Shown here piece after piece: positions 53,421-63,991 of a DNA stretch of 64,000 nt. Source of the DNA: Pyropia haitanensis (lineage: Eukaryota; Rhodophyta; Bangiophyceae; Bangiales; Bangiaceae). The position numbers were made by a program, and so were the translations under genes. The notes beneath the pieces are model-generated. The model was not told where the DNA came from. It was given only the letters and a program-made list of their open reading frames with translations, and searched no databases. The DNA is taken from positions 2,476,955-2,540,954 of the forward strand of contig SDUX01000005.1 of NCBI GenBank assembly GCA_008729055.1. Reading direction: 5' to 3'. Each line of letters opens with the position of its first letter. The first letter of the stretch is position 1.

Positions 53421-54506
53421 ATCGTCTGGCACCGGTTTTTGACAACTGGCACCGGTTTTGGACAACCCTCATGATCTGCGATTCCCACAGTGTTTTCATA
53501 CGAAATCGACGCTCGGCGCGGTCCGCCAGAAGGCTCCAGCCGTCTGTTGGCTCTCACCAAAACGCGAAGGAGGCTGGTGGACAAACGGTGTGTCACAACG
53601 TTGTACGCGCCAACTCCAGGGCTCTTCAACGGTGCCAGGAGTAGAAAAAAAAGCGCACTTCAGCTGATGCCGTGGCTAGAGGAACGAGAAAAAGAGCGGG
53701 CTCAGAGCAGGCAACTAAGTTCCAAATACCCCCCTGGAAAGCACGTCAGGCTGATTTTCCCGCCAACCGCCACCAGCATCGCCGACATATCCGCCCTCTG
53801 CACGCCTCCCCTTCCCCCTTGCCTCCCCCCCGCCCGCCGGTCTCCCATTTTCTTCTCACCACGCGGCCCCGAGCGACGCGCGGCAAGGGCTAAGCGCGTT
53901 TAGGTGCCTCCCGAGACGTGCGCGCACCGGCGGTGGTGCCCACGTCGGGCAGAGGTTGCTGGGTGGCCGCCTTCGGCGCCGGGTCTGAGGCCTTCGTCAG
54001 CGCCCGACCGGCAGCTGCCGCTTTTGTCCGTCGGATGTCGTGGGGAAGGGATTCTGATGCGGGCGGGGTCGTCGGGCGGACGGGCAGGCTGATAAAGCGC
54101 AGCGAGCGGTCGGCGGCTGGAAGCGCAGCAGGCAGCCAACGGGTCGTGGGCCGTGCTTGCCGGTCGCGAGACGTCCATGATGGGCCATGTGAAAAGACTC
54201 CTTTTCCTGGCGCTCATCGGTCAAGGGATCCCACGCAAGAAATTCCTGTGAAGTTTTTCGGGTTTTCTCTTTAGGGGCCTTCCTGGATGCCTTGGGCATA
54301 GGAAATGGAGTTGTCAAAACTGGCGCCAGCCCCATATGGAGGGTACCTGTTTTCGAAAATAATGAGCCATCGCCTGGGGAAACGGAAGAAACGGCCGACC
54401 TCGTAAGGCGCTACGGAGACGGCGCATAATCTTTTTTTTTTCCAATGAAACCGGACCTGAGATTCATCTCTCATACCCGACTTGTCAAAAACCGGTGTCA
54501 GACGGA
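53421..54506. mobile_element. 1.09-kb TA-flanked Tc1/mariner-like insertion
   Basis: Terminal inverted repeats of about 26-28 bp contain TCTGGCACCGGTTTTTGAC (left, 53425-53443) and GTCAAAAACCGGTGTCAGA (right, 54484-54502). TA lies immediately outside on both sides (53419-53420, 54507-54508), the hallmark of Tc1/mariner targets. Inner copies of the same motif lie at 53446-53466 and, inverted, at 54308-54328. This resembles the double-repeat ends of some Tc1 elements. Inside, the longest ORFs (minus, 53900-54335) are short. One begins MPKASRKAPKEKTRKTSQEF but matches nothing I know. It is probably non-autonomous. Confidence 0.8.
53997..54299 (-). CDS. Short unknown ORF inside the TA-flanked insertion
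   Basis: ATG 54299 gives a Lys-rich start (MPKASRKAPKEKTRK) and SQEFLAWDPLTDERQE, then low-complexity Pro/Arg sequence. No family is recognised. It could be the start of a degraded transposase or a chance ORF. Confidence 0.2.
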   Translation of the reverse strand: MPKASRKAPKEKTRKTSQEFLAWDPLTDERQEKESFHMAHHGRLATGKHGPRPVGCLLRFQPPTARCALSACPSARRPRPHQNPFPTTSDGQKRQLPVGR

Positions 54507-54984
54507 TAAATCGGCGGTCTTCGCCTGAGACACCACAACTCCCAGCACCGACGATAAAACCAGTACCCGACAGTCCTCGAAACAGTCATAATGACTGTTT
54601 ACCAGTGATAAAACCCGCAAATCCACCAAGTTTGAACACCGCATTGAGCGACACGCTGCCACCAGGCGCAAACTCAGTGTGACCCCCGACGCCCGGGTGC
54701 AGTCGAACCACCACAGGCTCACGCGGACGAGCTCACTGGATACCCAGCCACGCGTCCGAGATGCACAAAAAGGTGATGCGCAGGCTGCGCTTCTCCTGCC
54801 CAAATAAATACTCAGACAGCCGCACATCACTCATCAAAGCGGAATCCACGCAAACGGGTGCGCTATTGCATTTCAGATAAGGACTGCACTCAGGACCCAG
54901 CGAGCACGTGTCCAAATGGTCTGCGAGAAACTCTTTCTTGCGAAAAGCTCCGGTAAAAGTCAGCCATCCCGAAGAAATCAGGCC

Positions 54985-55945
54985 CTCTCGGCCCATGAGG
55001 CAGTCACATAAACTCACGTACAGCCGTTCTCCGAAAAACTGCGCACTCACAAGGGCCACCAACAAATGCCAAAGTCTGAAAAATTGGGACCACGTGGCTC
55101 AGATTCGCTCAAAATGACCATGAAAACGTCAGAAAACGGACCATTGGAAAAGAACCGGACAAATCACGAGACGCACAACCAAAAGTCATTGGTGCATTCT
55201 AGTGCGTACAGACGACAAATATCCTCGCGTGAGCTGAGCAAACGCCATCGCAGTCCGGCGGCGAGCTGGCACAATTGGTCTCACTCGCAGCGACAGGAGA
55301 ATCATTAATCTGCTTGACCATCAGTATGCTGAGTCCGCATGACAGTGAAATATCCTAGTCAAATCGCGCGCTGACCGGCCCTCTGTCGAATCCTCCGGGG
55401 CGGGCGACGCCCGCGCGACAGAACCGTGGACAAGGCCTGGCTTCGAGCGATGCTTGACGGCAAATATTTTGGAATCGGGCGCCAGTCGAGGACACGCAGC
55501 GCTGACAGCGGGCCGCAGCGCAATCGCGTTGCCAACGGGCCGTGACGAAGCCAGGCGCATGTACCGCCGCAATTTCCGGCACATCTCGGATGTCTTCCGG
55601 CGCGATTTCGCATTTCTTAGTGGAGTAATCTAGACTGGACCAATTGTACGATCCTATTGCATCGAACGCCGCGATAGGATCCGTTCTCGTGCCCTCCAAC
55701 GCGCTGATCGATCGTCTCAGATGCCGACCGTTGCCGCCAGAGCCATTCTCAGCCACACACCGAGTGGCGGTGGGGATCTGCAATGGTCGCTTGTTACTCA
55801 ATTGAGCTCTGGCGGTCTCATTCCAACTGGCGGTGCAAGCCCCTCGCTGGTCAACTCCGCCCGTCCATTTGATTTTGCAAACTCGCGATTTGGGATCACC
55901 GTCGTCGCCACCGGTGTCGTCGCTCGATTCCTACTTAATATTGAA
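54985..55945. repeat. ~1-kb dispersed repeat, copy 2
   Basis: This is the counterpart of 33950-34920 in the same orientation, sharing the same ordered landmarks. Here there is no hAT dimerisation exon beside it. Confidence 0.7.
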
Positions 55946-57110
55946 ACTTTGTAAATCTCTCGTGCTGCTGTCGTAAAACACTGAAGTTCGATGGCATTAC
56001 GGCTGCACAATTTCGTTCTTTTCACAGCTCTGAAAGTGAGGCTGCCGAGTTTTAGGGCGCAGCGCACGGACACACGAGGTGGAGGGCTCGATTTTTGTCC
56101 CATACGCCCACGCTGCCTTCCAATAGGGTGCACACCGCGGCCAACTGTCGCCCAATGCGCTGGCATTGTCGGCCCTCATAAGCTCCCTCAAAGTAGGGCT
56201 TCGGCTTGACCCCGGCAGCGTAGCGTAGCTAACGCGCGAGGTCCTGGGCGTACAGGCGCGCTCGCGCCAGCCCGTCGTAAAAATCGACGGCCTCAATCCC
56301 CAGACGGAGGAGCCATACCGTGAGACCCTAAACCAAATGAAGGGGCATAGGGGAGACATGACTTGGGTCGAGGATGAGCCGGGGGCTTCGTTCAATCAAT
56401 AGGTGCTCCTTCAATGACAGCGGAGTCCCGCGACTCGCGTTGTCGCCGTCTTGATATTGTACTTCCAGTAAAAAGTGGATGGTGTCGAGTCGTGAACATG
56501 TCATGATGTACTTCACGATGTCCTCATGACATTGAACGACTGCGGCACGAATGTCAATCAAGTGCTCGTTACCGCAAGGTTGACTCTTGGTATGGAACTC
56601 TTTTGTACATCTGTCTGACAAACAAACTTACAGCCTAGTTTATGTACACCAACCGAGTGTTCATCACGACCGTACACCAACCTGGCAATTGTACCTTCGT
56701 CGGCCGCCTGATGTGGAACAATATTCAGAACAGCTGCCCAAATCTGATGGCGTCGACAGCGGGCGCGCGATGCCCACCACCGTGAAGAGCACCATCTTTT
56801 TCCCGCGGTCCGTCCCTGTCGAGGACACCTTATCGAAGCGTGCACGACCCCAGGGCCCCCTCGCGACACTCACCGCGACATCGCACCCGCACTCGCAGCT
56901 GATTCGTCAGCAGCGATGGCTGGCGGTGCAGCCCGGCCGCCGGGGACACCCGACATCCCCCCCGCGAGAATGCCTGATCCTTTCCAATGGCGTGCATGTG
57001 ACTTGTTTATGACATCTGCTGATCACACGGGGCTCCACATTAACTGATAGGATGCTGCTCGTCTTTTCTATTTTCTTTTTTTGAGTAACATGGTGATTTT
57101 TGCTACTCAG
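55946..57110. other. No firm gene; possible upstream exon near 56922-57010
   Basis: From ATG 56916 a short frame MAGGAARPPGTPDIPPARMP...FQWRACDLFMTSADHTG is plausible as the first exon of the following gene, but no clear donor was settled. The rest has only short ORFs. Confidence 0.25.
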
Positions 57111-58613
57111 ACACTACACCCCAAACCACGAACCCATCAGCTGCGCGACGTCAGCGCGCCATCCGCACCCCATCTGTTCCCACTTGCGGTGCCTGTGGAC
57201 ACCAGAAGGTCGGCCAACATGGCAAGACGCATTATTTTGGGAACTGTGTACTCGTGGACGGTAGGGTTCAGTGCCCCGCGTCGCTACCACCAAGCCATGC
57301 GTTTGACACTGGTGCACCCTGCGGCAATCGAGACTGCCTGTGCAAGAAGGCGTACGTTACGAAGGATCTATTTGATAATTGGCTGTCGCTTTTAATTTTT
57401 GTCTCTCAGATGCTTGCTGTACGTCAGCATGCCGCTTACTTATTTTTTTGTGGATTTCTTTCTGTTCTCTGCTACGGTCTTTGGGGTGGTTGATTGATTG
57501 TCTTTATAGCTGCCGTAAGTGCCGCCGTCTTGGACATGATCAGCAGACGATCGCTATGGACACTAGTTTGTTCAAACGGAACGTTACCGCCGCTGGTGTG
57601 TCCTTTACGAAGAAGCCCCGTTAGTTTTTGTCGTTTAAGAACTACTTCTGCCAGGCGTCCACGGCGGAGTTTTTCTCTCAGGAGGTCAGCCGTGCTCGGG
57701 CCGAGTATGCTGCCGCAAACGAGGCGCTGAATGCCGCAACGGCACGTCGCACCGATCTCGTGGCCAACATTGCAGAAGCTGTGGCTCCTGTGTCGTCGAC
57801 TGTGTCTGCTTTGGTGGCAGCCGAATCGTCTGCGGCGGCTCTGGCGCCACAGAATGTGGCGGCCACGCGAGAGCAGGCGGAATGTGCTGATCTGGGACTG
57901 TCGGCTGTGGCAAGCGCGTTGAGCGGCGCCATCACCGCATCAACTGGTCGGCCTAGCGGGATCACCTCCGACGATGCTCCTGCGGCGGCATTGGCCACAC
58001 TGAGTGTGCAACAGCAGGTTGCCGAACGAGTGGGTGCCAAGCGCCTCAGGAACGCGGCCATTGGCCTGTCGGCTCCATCCGGATCGGATCGCCTGTACGT
58101 TGTGAGAGGACAAGTTCAATGGGCGTCTGCAACGCCGTTTTGTATGTTTCTTGACTTTGTCTGCAACGAACTTCGTCTAACTGTTCTCGTGGAGGTCTCG
58201 CGCGATTGCTGTTTCTATTGCTTTCTGATTTTTGTCATGATCGTGTCTGTTGCGAGTTTTGAGGCGACAGGAACGAGCGACGGGCTCGACATGCCGCGGG
58301 GCCCGAGCCTGTTTCGCCTCGCCGGCCGAGATCTCCACGGCGTCTGCGGCTGTCGCCGAGCGAGGCGGCCACGGATCTGGCATAGTTCATCTTTCAAGAA
58401 GAGACGGGTGAGCAGCGGGAGGCTTTTCTTGGGCTGGTCACGGACGCTGCCAACAAGTACGGCATTCGCGGATCCACGTTGGATGGGTCTGCGGACGTTA
58501 ACACAGTTACAGAGCAGCTGCTATCGGGTATAGATGCAACCGATCTTGCGCGGTCCAGCTACATCGCAAGCTGCGGCGACTGGATTCGTATGTTGCGTGT
58601 GCCGTCGAGCTGA
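57111..58613 (+). pseudogene. Multi-exon zinc-cluster gene model with an in-frame TAG
   Basis: The exons are 57111-57351, 57510-58101 and 58386-58613. The introns are 57352-57509 (GTACGT...TATAG) and 58102-58385 (GTGAGA...ATAG), and all joints keep phase. Exon 1 has CGACGHQKVGQHGKTHYFG with several further Cys. The joint creates CLCKKACRKCRRLGHD, a knuckle-like cysteine cluster. Exon 2 continues as an Ala-rich helical segment (SRARAEYAAANEALNAATARR) and exon 3 ends in GIRGSTLDGSADVNTVTEQL and a TGA, followed by a T-rich 3' region with GATTAAAG. A TAG at 57622-57624 interrupts exon 2 in frame (TKKPR-stop-FLSFKN). The function is unknown. It may belong to a transposon. Confidence 0.5.
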
Positions 58614-58689
58614 CCTTTTTTTTCTTTTTTTCTGTCCGTGTTGTGTGATTTGAGATTAAAGCTCTTCTTATTCTTTACGCAGTAGCGGT

Positions 58690-60420
58690 GGCATCGCTGA
58701 TGCGGGCAAGGGCGGCGCCGGTGGTGGTGGCGGCGGCGGCGCCGGGGCCGACGCTGGCAGCGGCGACCAAGTGGACCGGCGGCAGCCGGCCGCCGCAATT
58801 ATCGTCAAGGCCACGCTCGTCGCGCCCGCCGCATACCACGCGGCGGCGGCGGCAGCGGGGCTAGCCGCCGCCGCCGCCGCCGCGGCTGCTGCCCGCCGCG
58901 GCGGCAAGGCGCCGGCGCGGGGTAGCCGCGGCGGCTGCGGCGGCAGCGGCGGTGGCGGCGGTGGTGGCGGTGGCGGCGACAGCAGGGGCCGCACGGCCGG
59001 CGCGGGCGGTGCGGCGGCGGGCGCCGACCCCCCGCCGCCGCCGGCGGGCCGCCCCTTGGCGTGGCGCGTCGCGGCCGCGACGCACCTGCCGTCGCTGCTC
59101 TACTTTGTCGCCCCCCCGTATGGCCCGGTCGTGCACAAGTTGCTGCCGCTGCCACGGCTGCAGCGGCTCGCGGGGGGGTGGGCGCCGGCGGCGGGGGAGT
59201 CGGCGGGGGAGGCGGGGCGGAGGGGAAACGCTGCGTTGTTGGATGGCGCGCCGCCCCCGCGGCGGCCTGCCGCGGCGGCCGGGGAGGAGGGGCGCAAGAG
59301 CCAGGCCGTTGCCGCCGCGGCGGCGGCGGTCCGCGGCAGCAAGCGCGCCCGCACCGCGCCGCCACGGCAGTCCTGCTTGCCGCTCGCCAAGGCGGCGGCG
59401 GCGGCGACGCGGCCGCTGGGGGCGGGTGCGGGCACGCGGGTGGCAACGACGGCGGCGGCGACAACGACGGTGGCGGCGGCGGCGGCGGCACCCCCCCCCC
59501 CCCCCGAAACCCCCCCTTCCTCGGTGGCCGTCACCCCCGCCGGCGCCGCCGCCGCCACCGAGACCGCCACCGTCGCGGCGCTGCATGGCGCCGCCGGCGC
59601 CGCCGGCGCCGCCGCCCTCTGCGCCTGGCTCCACGCCCGCCGCGGCCGGGACGCTTCGTGCGAGGCGGTCCTTGCGGGCGGCGGCGGCCTGGCCAAAATG
59701 GTCGCCCGCGTTGCGTGCCGGCGGGTGGGGGGGGGGGGGGGGGGGCGCACCGCCGCGGGTCATCCAGGTGGACGGGCTGTGGGAGGACGCGGCGGCGCTG
59801 GGGCTGACAGGGGGCCGGGGGGGGGGGGGGGGGCGGTTTACGGGCGCAGGAGGGGGGGGGGGGGCGCCGTGACTCTGCCGGTTTTTCTCGCCGAGCCGCC
59901 GTCGCCGCCGCCGCCGCCGCCGCCGGACGCCACCGCCGCCGCGGCCGCCACCGCCTCCGAGACGGTCATCACCTCACCCACCCCGACGCGCAGCCGCGAC
60001 TATAAGTGCGCCTCCGCCGCGCAACCGACACGGCCGCTGCCACGGTGACCGCCGCCGCCGCCGCCACCCCCGCCACTCCCGCCGCCGCCGTCGCCGCCGC
60101 CGCGCCCGGCGGTGGCACCCTCCCGCCCCCACCCCCGCGGGCGGCGCCCGCCTGGGCGGGCTACAAGCTCCTGCTCATCGCGTCGCACGCGCTGAGGCCA
60201 CCGCCGGCATGGTCGGAGCCGGAAGGGCACGCCGCCGCCCGGCTGGCGCTCCAGGCCGCCGTCAGCGCCACGCCCCGGGGGTGGTGGGGGGAGGCGCCGG
60301 CGGCTGGCGCGGGCGGTGGCCGCGACGGCGGCGACGGCGGTGACGGCACCAGCGACGGCGGCGGCACCGGCAACGACGGCTGCCGCGTCGACACGCCCCC
60401 ACCCCCCGTGCCGTTCAAAG
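58690..60420 (+). CDS. Unknown Ala/Gly/Pro-rich protein, frame-shifting at G tracts
   Basis: A TTTACGCAG acceptor-like site at 58681 precedes an open frame with AAAIIVKATLVAPAAYHAAA. The sensible block PLAWRVAAATHLPSLLYFVAPPYGPVVHKLLPLPRLQRLAGGW follows at about 59060-59180. Later VAALHGAAGAAGAAALCAWL lies in the same frame. PPRVIQVDGLWEDAAALGL needs another frame after the G tract at 59728-59744. YKLLLIASHALRPPPAW (about 60161-60211) follows after further G/C runs. These blocks look like real protein, but I recognise no family. Introns or homopolymer errors may account for the shifts. Confidence 0.4.
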
Positions 60421-60429
60421 TGACGGCCG

Positions 60430-61740
60430 CGATTGGCCTCCCCCCCCCCCCCCCCGACGCGCTCGCCGCGGCGCTGCGCCTGCGCCCCCCCGCCACCCCC
60501 CGCTCGTCACCCGCCGCGGTCGCCCCCCTCGCCGCCGCGGCGCGCACGTGGCGCGGGGCACCGCCTCAGCCGTCGTCGCTGCCGCCGTCCCCGCAACAGG
60601 CGCGACAGCTACTGCCGCCGACACCGCCCCCACTGCCGCCGCTGCTACCCCCGCCGACGCGCCTGCGGTCGCGGCGGCGGAGTCTGTCGCCGCGACCGTG
60701 GCGGTCGGACACGGAAGGAGGAACCGGAGCATCCAGACGAGACGACGAGAGGCCGCGCGGTGGGCGTGGAAGCAAGGGGAGGAGGGAGGGGGGTGTACCT
60801 ACCGAGCGGGGGAGGCGAGAAATGGGACCCCACCCTCCCCCACCTCTCCTCCCTCCCACGCAGCCAGCCGGAACGGCGCCGTCCCCCCCTCCCGCCCCCA
60901 CACCGGTGAATACCGCCGCCCCCCCCCCGCCCTTCCCCCTCAGCCGCCACGCCGGCGGTAGCGGCCGCCACCGCCGCCGCCGCCGCGGCATAAGGGTCGG
61001 GGCGGCTCGCCGCGCGCGCTTGGTGGCTGGGGGAGGGGTGGCTGTGGCGGGGGCGCCCGCTTCTCGTCGCGGCGACGGTGGAGGGAGGGTGGAGGGGTAC
61101 CGCCGTGGCGGGCGGGGGGGGGGGGTGGGGGGGGGGGGGGGGGGTGCTGGGGGTGCTGGGCGCCTCCGCGGATGAGGTGGTAGCGGCGGGGGGGGGGGGA
61201 GGGGGTGAATGGGCTGCGTGGACCGACTGGGCGAAGGCAATTGTGGACGCGGTCGACCTGTGCTGCGCGATAGCGCTGCTGCGCGCCGGCCGCCGGCGGG
61301 GCGGCGCGGGGCGCGGCAGCGGCTGCAGCGATGGGGACAGCGACGACGGCCACGGGTGGGGGGCGGCGGCCGCCGCGGGCGCCGCGGTCCCCCCCCCGCG
61401 GCGTTTGACGGCGGCTGGCCGCCCGCCGCGGCGGTGCTGCGGCAGCTGGTGGCGACGGCCCCCCCCTCCCCAATCCCCGACGCGCTTTCCACCGCCGACA
61501 GAGGCGGCGGCGGCAGCGGCGGCGGCCGCCGCGGCGCGCGCCCCCTTCCGCGTAGCGGGCACGGCGGCCGGCGGCGGCGTCGGCGGGGGCGGCTGCGGTG
61601 ACGGCCGCAAGGCGCACCTCGCGACGGGGCTGGGCGTCCACGCCGCGGCGGCGGCGGCGGCCGAGGCGATAGCGGCGGGGGCGGCGGCGGCGGCGGCGGC
61701 AACGGATGCGGCCGCCGCGGCGGGCACGCGGGTGGCGGCG
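60430..61740. other. GC-extreme low-complexity sequence
   Basis: Poly-G/C tracts occur at 60440-60451, 61108-61144 and elsewhere. Protein-like pieces on the plus strand (for example WTDWAKAIVDAVDLCCAIALL near 61218-61282) may extend the preceding gene, but no continuous frame supports it. Confidence 0.35.
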
Positions 61741-61749
61741 GCGGGGGGC

Positions 61750-62784
61750 CACCTCCGGCCGGTCCATTCTGGCGGCCGGCCACGACGGGGCTGCCGCCGA
61801 CGCGGAGGCGGCGGCGGCGGCGGTGGCGGCGGCGACGGGCGCGAGCGCCGCGTCGACTGCCGCGGCGATGGTGTCGCGGAGGACGCATGGCAGGCGGGCG
61901 GGCGGCTCGGCGAAGACCGCCGCGCGCAGCGCCGCCGCGTCGGGCAGCGACCGGTCGGAGAGGCCACCGCCGCCGCCGCTACCGCCGTCGCCACCGTCGG
62001 CGCCGTCGGCCGACGGCGCTGCCGCCGCCGCAGCCGCCGCCGCAACAGCGCCCGCGGCTGGCACGCGGCTCAAAAGCCGAAGCGCGACGAGGCGCGCCGT
62101 GACCGCCCGGTGCGGCCCCGCCGCATCGACCGCGACCACCGCGTGGGCATCCGTGGCGGCGGCGGCGACCGCCGCCCCGTCAGCATCATCGTCCTCCTCT
62201 TCCGCGTCGGCGAGAAGGAGCCACGCCGCCGCCGCGGCGCCAGCGGCGGCGGCGTCGTCGTCCCGTCCCGCAAAGGCCGCCGACAGCGTGTGGGCGCGGA
62301 GGCGCAGGCCGCCCCGGGTCCCCCCCGGCGGCGCGCCGCCGGTCGCGGTGAGCGCGTCAAGCGCGGTGACGAGCCGACCGAGCCACACGCGACGCTGCTC
62401 CGCCGTCGGCGGCGGCTCCTTCCCCCCTGCCGCCTCCTCAGCGGCGGCGCCCCCCTGCGCCCCCCCCCCCCCCCCCCCGGCGTCGCCACGCCCATCTTCC
62501 CCTACACAGGGGTCTTCCCCCCCCAGCAGCGGCGCGAGCGCGTCGACGACACCCCGGTGGGTGGCCGCCACCCTCGGCCGCATCGCGACGGCGGCGTGGT
62601 CGTAGCCGACCGCCGCGGCGGGGCGGCCGAGCCGCGCCGCCGCCACGCCCGCCAGCACACGCCCGGGCGCGGACCCGTCGTCCGCGTCGGCCGCCGCGGC
62701 GGCGAGCGCGGCGGCCGCGTCGCCGGCGTCCAGGGCCGCCTTGGCCGCGGTGAGGGCGGCCTTGGTCGCTTTGGCCGGCGCCAT
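61750..62784 (-). CDS. Ski3/TTC37-like TPR protein, N-terminal part
   Basis: ATG 62784 opens MAPAKATKAALTAAKAALDAG and a helix-pair pattern through GVAAARLGRPAAAVGYDHAA and a THRGVVDALAPLL segment, about 90 residues. This spacing and its residues (K..K.AL..A, GVAA.L..P..A...Y, P....W/H.GL) match the start of Ski3/TTC37. That is the TPR scaffold of the Ski complex that feeds cytoplasmic RNA to the exosome. A Gly-rich insert follows, then RRVWLGRLVTALDAL and further Ala-rich helices to about 61750, where the frame loses protein character. The full family protein is over 1200 residues, so this is only the N-terminus or needs introns or frame changes. The family call is tentative. Confidence 0.42.
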
Positions 62785-62829
62785 GGGGGGGGGGGGGGGC
62801 GCACAGGAACAGACAGAGGCGATTGGGAA

Positions 62830-62900
62830 GAAGGGGAGGAGAGGAGGGGGGGGGCGGGGGGGGGGGCGGGGGGGGGCGGGGGGGGGCGGGGGGGGCCGTG
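62830..62900 (+). repeat. (G8-12 C) microsatellite 5' of the TPR gene
   Basis: Runs of 8 to 12 G separated by single C recur five to six times just upstream of the minus-strand ATG at 62784. On the coding strand this is a C-rich 5' leader. Confidence 0.85.
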
Positions 62901-63463
62901 GGGCGGCGGAGGGGGGGGTGCGGGGGGGACTCAGAAGAAGGGGGGAGACGGAGAAGCACGAGGACGCTGCCATGGCGGCGACGGCAAGAACGGGGGCGGC
63001 CGCTGGCCGCGGCGGCCAACGCGGGGCACGGCGAGAGGCGGGGGTTAGGCCGGCGCGGGGGCACGCCGTCGTGCCACGGCGGATGTACCGGCGATCGTCG
63101 ATGATTGCGGCCGACGGGGATCCGGGTGTCCGTCGTGGACTTCGCGGCGGGTGTGGCGTGCTCGGTGGGTCCGCGTTGCGCCCGTGGCGGCGCCACCGTC
63201 CGCCCCCCCCCCCCCCCCCTCGTCGCCAGCCCAAGCGGCACCTCCCCTCTATCCGCCGCGGCGGCGGCTACCGCCGCGGCGGGGGCGGGCGGCACAGCGG
63301 CGGCGGCGGCGGCGGCGGCCCTGGCGGTGGCGGCTGCGGCGGTGGCGGCGGCGGCGGCGGCGGTGGTATACGACACAGCCACAGTAGATGAATACCTGGG
63401 TCGCACGCGAGGATCTGGTGCGAGGGCCTCCAGAGCTCTGCCAACGGGCGCCCGTCCACGGCG

Positions 63464-63991
63464 TCAAACCATGGCTGGCCCAGCGATGTGGGTCTCGTCT
63501 ACGACGACGATGCACCGATCTGGAATCTTGAGGTGGAGCCGTCCAAACGCGGCCCGTCGCGCCGCGCGCCGCTCCAACGCCAACCGCTCTACGCACTTCA
63601 GGGAATATCCAATGCTTCGCAGGATCTTGCTCAAGGTCGAACATGACACGGGCCACGCCTCCTCCCAACCCGGTAGTTCCTCAAACTTACGAAAAATCGC
63701 CTCAATCTTCCGCAGGAACACCTCCGGGTATGACCGCACGATGTGGTCAAGCGCCGCCAAAAAACGTTCGTTAAAAACCGCGGCATCTGCGTGTTGATTG
63801 TGGATAGCGTCGTCGTTCCACGGAGATCCATGGTGCACATAATTAGCCCACCACTGTTGCGCCGCCGACAGACTGCAGCCCACATGATCGGTGATTGTCT
63901 CCCAAGAGAGTCCTCGCTGACGATTCCGAATCACCTGCCAGCGTATCGCAATAAGAAACATGAAAACTGGGTCAGAGAAAAACACCAGCAA
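63464..63991 (-). pseudogene. Tc1/mariner transposase N-terminal half
   Basis: The frame runs in from the window's right edge. RWQVIRNRQRGLSWETITDHVGCS is a helix-turn-helix start, followed by WWANYVHHGSPWNDD and a second domain with SYPEVFLRKIEAIF. RCIVVVDETHIAG holds the first catalytic Asp. A TGA stops it at 63464, and the reading after it (RRGRAPVGRALE) keeps a family-like RxRG pattern for about 20 residues before GGC repeats take over. The second Asp and the Glu are missing. It is related to the copy at 52612-54644 by domain order and shared motifs. Confidence 0.75.

Larger units (their letters stand above)
52612..54644 (-). pseudogene. Tc1/mariner transposase, split by a nested element, two stops
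   Basis: The 3' part reads from 53418 to the final TGA at 52612, and the 5' part from about 54644 (a possible Met) to 54509. A TA-flanked element (53421-54506) lies between. Taking it out with one TA joins the frames through AKTADLSGAG|VAIVWRWVDVY (approximate joint), a helix-turn-helix ending as expected for this family. The total is about 314 codons, the usual length. The catalytic positions are visible: STDEVHR, LLIHDADIH and APVEGFW. In-frame stops occur at 53155-53157 (TGA, next to RAVGYT-like sequence) and 52696-52698 (TAA). This copy is dead by at least three lesions. Confidence 0.8.
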
